This document shows, piece by piece, positions 62,701 to 64,000 of a stretch of DNA of 64,000 bases. Location of the stretch: assembly GCF_037126175.1 (NCBI RefSeq), contig NZ_CP146986.1, forward strand, positions 6,138,501 to 6,202,500. Direction: 5' to 3'. Positions within the stretch are counted from its first letter, which is position 1. Every line of letters begins with the position of its first letter. The DNA comes from Pseudomonas sp. RSB 5.4 (GTDB lineage Bacteria > Pseudomonadota > Gammaproteobacteria > Pseudomonadales > Pseudomonadaceae). Under the pieces are notes generated by a model that saw only the letters and a program-made list of their open reading frames with translations, ran no database searches and had not been told where the DNA came from. The position numbers and the translations under genes are program-made.

Positions 62701-64000
62701 GAACCTGCTCAATGCCGGCGGCTCGATCACCCATGTCGGCGTCGGCGAATTCGGCATCTCGACCGCCAACGTCATGAACGCCGGCGGCTCGCTGGTGACC
62801 CTAGGCGGCCTGACGCTGAACGCGGACAGCTGGACCAACAGCAGTGTGATTCAGGCTGGGCGGTTGACGGTGAATGTCGGCAATTTTGTGCAGACTGCGA
62901 GCGGCCAGTTGCTTGCCTCCAATCAGTTGATTGGACGTGGCGGCAATTGGACCAACGACGGATTGATTGCCAGTAGTGGCAATTTCGATATCCAGTTGAG
63001 CGGCACTTATGGCGGCAACGGTCGGCTCAGCAGTGTAGGCAATCTTGGCCTCACCGCGTCCGGGATCGACCTGAGCAGCGCGGCCAGTATCACCGGTGCG
63101 ACGACCGCCACGATCACCAGTCGCGGCAACCTCACCAACCTGGGCCGACTGACTTCGGCAGACAGCCTGACCGTCAATGCCGCAGCGCTGACCAACAACG
63201 GAACGCTGGGCAGCGCCGGCTATCTGCGCGTCAACACCGATTCACTGCTTAACCAGAACGGGCTGATTTTCAGTGGCGGCGACATGGCCTTGCGCGTCGG
63301 CACGCTGACCAACCGCTACGCCGACATCTATGGCATCGGCAACATCAGCATTGCCCGGGACGACAGCAACGGCTGGAGTTCGTCGATCAACAACGTTTCA
63401 GCGACCATTGAAAGCGTGGGTGATCTGAGTCTGGCGGCGGATCACATCGAGAATCGCAAGGATGTGTTTGAAGTGGCTGCCGGGGGCGGGCTGATCTCCG
63501 GGGCGATTGGTGTTCGGTGCGAAACCTGTACTTCGTTCTCCAACATTTTTTACGAGACTCGCCTGCCGAGCCACATGGTGTGGATTGAAAAATACCACTC
63601 AACCATTGTTCAGGATTCGGCTTCCGGCACGCTGACGGCCGGGCGAAACCTTACTGGGAATGGTCGGGAGTTCATCAATAACGCCTCTGTCGTAAGCGCC
63701 GGGCGTGACATGACAATCAACGTGCAGAACTTCACGAACCAGGGAGCGACTGTCGGGGACTACACCGTCAGTCGCTGGTTCGCCGCGCCAGGTCGGCATG
63801 ACGTGTTTTTCTGGAGGGACGTACTCGCCTATAACGCTGCCAATGATCCGGACTATGACTCAGGAAAAATGGGGGTCTCGGACGGCAAAATCAAAATGAT
63901 CCCGAACCTCCACACTTGGGACATGAACAACGTCGAAACGTTGACTACGGTCGGCGGGCGTCATACCGGTAGCGAGGCCGCCAACTTCTTCCTGTTTGGG
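56708..64000 (+). CDS. Filamentous haemagglutinin/CdiA-type two-partner-secretion exoprotein, 3' truncated by window
   Basis: 2431 codons are open from ATG 56708 to the last base; the C-terminus lies outside. Residues 1-47 form an extended type V signal region ending MFWQPMWAQA. The TPS haemagglutination domain follows (about 48-300) with VANPYGITCNGCGFIN (about 157-172) and PRVTLTTGKPVLDGAGRL. Then come hundreds of imperfect roughly 20-residue repeats with LDNR.GG / LNN..G cores that fold as a beta-helix fibre, to about residue 2200, followed by a less regular region (GVRCETCTSFSNIFYE). Secreted through a TpsB/CdiB partner not seen upstream. Whether the end carries a CDI toxin cannot be judged here. 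Confidence 0.93.
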   Translation, partial: MDVRQYAFLARQPSAAVKTREHFWGMPKRGLAFLLANVMFWQPMWAQADGIVVANPNTSLDRAGNGVPIINIATPNGNGLSHNQFHDYNVGAQGVILNNGSTQTSNTQLAGHIIGNPNLKNSGSAQAILNEVISGNPSQLRGYTEVAGQSARVIVANPYGITCNGCGFINAPRVTLTTGKPVLDGAGRLDRFQVDQGAVAIEGAGLNANNVDRFEIITRSAKINAELQAQNLTIVAGRNDVNAQTLNATARADDGSTKPQLAIDSSALGGMYAGAIKLVGTEAGVGVKLDGKLIASGGDIQLDANGQLSLADTSATGAVNVKAASLDARGPVYAGTALNVQTQGNLTNHQTLAARDSIALSAGGQLTNAGVIEAGVNADGSRNANGDLSLNAQNLDNSGKSLVASRNLTVNTAQTLNNQSGTLSGQTTAITAGTLDNRNGGRVQSSATLNLNAAQVLNNKGVINSQARLTGNIGQLINRNGELAGQTDAVLTVTSLDNVAGVMTAGQLLDITALSAINNSNGGRIGAKQSLTLRAQQLDNSQQGQLISEGTLTTRISDRLDNQNKGLIQANAATDVQATRLDNRAGKISSLNTLTLTSANTDNRGGTIRADQAAKLLISELDNRDKGRVESKATLTFEGNTLDNRNGGLLTSTGLLGLKAKNVTNDGGRISGKGDIDASIDSLNQQGGELVAEGNLLLTGKTLQNHQDGLVGSLKTLTVNVDQIDNRGGSLSSQQDLHINGSRLDNSEGGKVLSDTTLEAKVAQIINASNGLIFSKGASTLSGTGLSNVAGRIVSQNSLGLTFDGAMDNQQGLISSEGQMILTAGSLDNRLGKLSSLEAMALTATGAVLSQGGLIVSQKGLTFKSGSLDNSDNGIISAKADSTLTTGELKNRQSGSIATDGTLLLTAGHLDNSGGTIGSQQKLQASLTSLEQDGGELFSNSDLTLDMNNGLLNNQRGNIHTPGQLLLKNLKDVDNSAGEISAAKAWSLDAQSLNNDGGKLLSNEKLTLVIDRALSNVKGVIASASLDSRSDSLNNNSGDIRVRGDVDFSVTGMFDNQNGVVIADNGLTITAASLDNRQEGLIGSTKALNLNVDRIDNRSGELSSKADVSLIGAWLDNSDSGYMLAGGNLALTVNEVINRNKGLLSGVSGLTLTGKTLENSGRLTSQKDLAINLSGDLNNAQGSLVNEGALAISAQSLDNKAGTVSSAKALTIDTRGAVSNQGGKLLTDTDLTFNSSALDNQQQGAISGKGKLSITTGDLNNSQASIYSADQLHITAGQVTNIAGSLGAANSLAANVRGLDQQGGKLFSSNADVSVDLNGGALNNQGGVISAPGQLLLKNLADVNNRGGEISSEQAFELLAKSLDNSSGQLLSNQKLTLQINDALTSIKGKIAAAALQIRAASLDNSGEGVLLSDSDIDVKVDGLLNNQNKGSIKAAQQLNLNSTGLNNQGGTLVGVAGMAIDLGATAQDLNNQDGLISSKGLLSVAHLRDLNNQNGVINSKGVLSIETLRNLNNQKGEISSVNSFRLKGNSLDNRSGNLISNDQLTLTAADLNNQGGLVSGWNGVSVTGGTLDNSQEGSVSSLLGNTSIDLSGALTNHSKGGVGAKGEVSIKAASLDNSNGTVSSGGKQTLALTGGTLSNASGGLIESGDALDVRAASLDNSGGRVTAKKALTFTGTHLNNSNGSLVGDDSVSLDLLGALTNVNGALGSSGPLLIKRSASVDNRGGQLISQTLLSLLTSGDLNNSQSGTVSANGQLDLTAGGTLHNDTDGLISSRDAGVNLTAAALNNAKGAVQSMTALTVNAGSGAIDNQGGKIIAQNGDLTLTAASLNSRGGVLSSLKGLLQTRLTGVLRNGQGGKIEGSRLDLRALGGIYSDGGRIAANSGDILLDAGGNALDNSSGGIYARGMVKVSAGSLNNNAGQISGNGIELGVNGNLTNRGGLVESANTLAVRAASLDNQSGKLRALGVGGKTDFQIGSQFDNRNGLVETANNDFNLATPNLLNAGGSITHVGVGEFGISTANVMNAGGSLVTLGGLTLNADSWTNSSVIQAGRLTVNVGNFVQTASGQLLASNQLIGRGGNWTNDGLIASSGNFDIQLSGTYGGNGRLSSVGNLGLTASGIDLSSAASITGATTATITSRGNLTNLGRLTSADSLTVNAAALTNNGTLGSAGYLRVNTDSLLNQNGLIFSGGDMALRVGTLTNRYADIYGIGNISIARDDSNGWSSSINNVSATIESVGDLSLAADHIENRKDVFEVAAGGGLISGAIGVRCETCTSFSNIFYETRLPSHMVWIEKYHSTIVQDSASGTLTAGRNLTGNGREFINNASVVSAGRDMTINVQNFTNQGATVGDYTVSRWFAAPGRHDVFFWRDVLAYNAANDPDYDSGKMGVSDGKIKMIPNLHTWDMNNVETLTTVGGRHTGSEAANFFLFG

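Noticed and set aside
57155..62734. Long minus-strand open frames (841 and 647 codons) inside the exoprotein gene
   Set aside because: They are antisense shadows of a G+C-rich repetitive gene; the plus frame has the TPS domain and signal region and is open throughout.

Overview
The window is chromosomal DNA of a Pseudomonas, most likely a member of the P. fluorescens group. The evidence is the high G+C coding style, Pseudomonas-type orthologues (rnd-ycgL, aceK, lpxO, hrpA, a beta-ketoacyl synthase III resembling P. aeruginosa PA3286, azoR) and an exceptional density of REP-type palindromes (18 loci). The species is inferred, not proven. Most of the window is ordinary core genome with accessory islets.

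Layout. 1-2.8 kb: a small tautomerase-family isomerase, a LysR regulator and a CynX/NimT-type MFS exporter. 3.0-15.9 kb: RNase D with YcgL, a 2-hydroxyacid dehydrogenase, a nitroreductase, YcgN, a peptidase-like protein without its zinc histidines, a DUF2892 membrane protein, a SpoU-type RNA methyltransferase, the HNH protein YajD, a spermidine-synthase-like protein, a cyclic-nucleotide-binding protein, oligopeptidase B, and a membrane protein/amidotransferase/DUF2937 run. 16.0-20.8 kb: a LysR regulator divergent from an MFS transporter followed by pxpA-pxpB-pxpC, a 5-oxoproline utilisation unit. 20.9-24.9 kb: a MoxR ATPase/VWA pair, a small DUF4160-DUF2442/HTH module with an operator-like dyad, and an AsmA/DUF748-like protein. 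25.0-30.3 kb: cysK, lpxO, an A+T-rich islet with a GNAT-like protein and a lysine-rich small ORF, then a promoter, a perfect palindrome and a proline-rich 54-codon ORF ahead of an EamA transporter, and a second EamA transporter.

30.4-42.3 kb: a chemoreceptor, aceK, hrpA, the KAS III-like enzyme, an ECF sigma factor with a zinc-finger partner, and a porin. 42.6-54.5 kb: a FemAB-like acyltransferase, aqpZ, an ABC exporter, cyclophilin, an alpha/beta hydrolase, a LysR regulator, azoR, an EamA transporter, an MscS-family channel and a DEAD-box helicase. 54.5-64 kb: an operon of a papain-like (C70/AvrRpt2-type) cysteine peptidase and an unknown partner, a small secreted protein, and the first 2431 codons of a giant filamentous-haemagglutinin/CdiA-type exoprotein that runs off the window end.

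The most rewarding places for a second look are the C70-like peptidase pair with its 13-bp-arm dyad, the proline-rich leader ORF at 28.1 kb, the DUF4160/DUF2442-HTH module, the GNAT islet, the nested or chimeric REP elements, and the 117-bp tandem duplication that copies the end of a gene with only synonymous changes. No tRNA, rRNA, CRISPR array, insertion sequence or REP-associated transposase was recognised. Starts were chosen by Shine-Dalgarno match and family N-termini, and several differ from the longest open frame.
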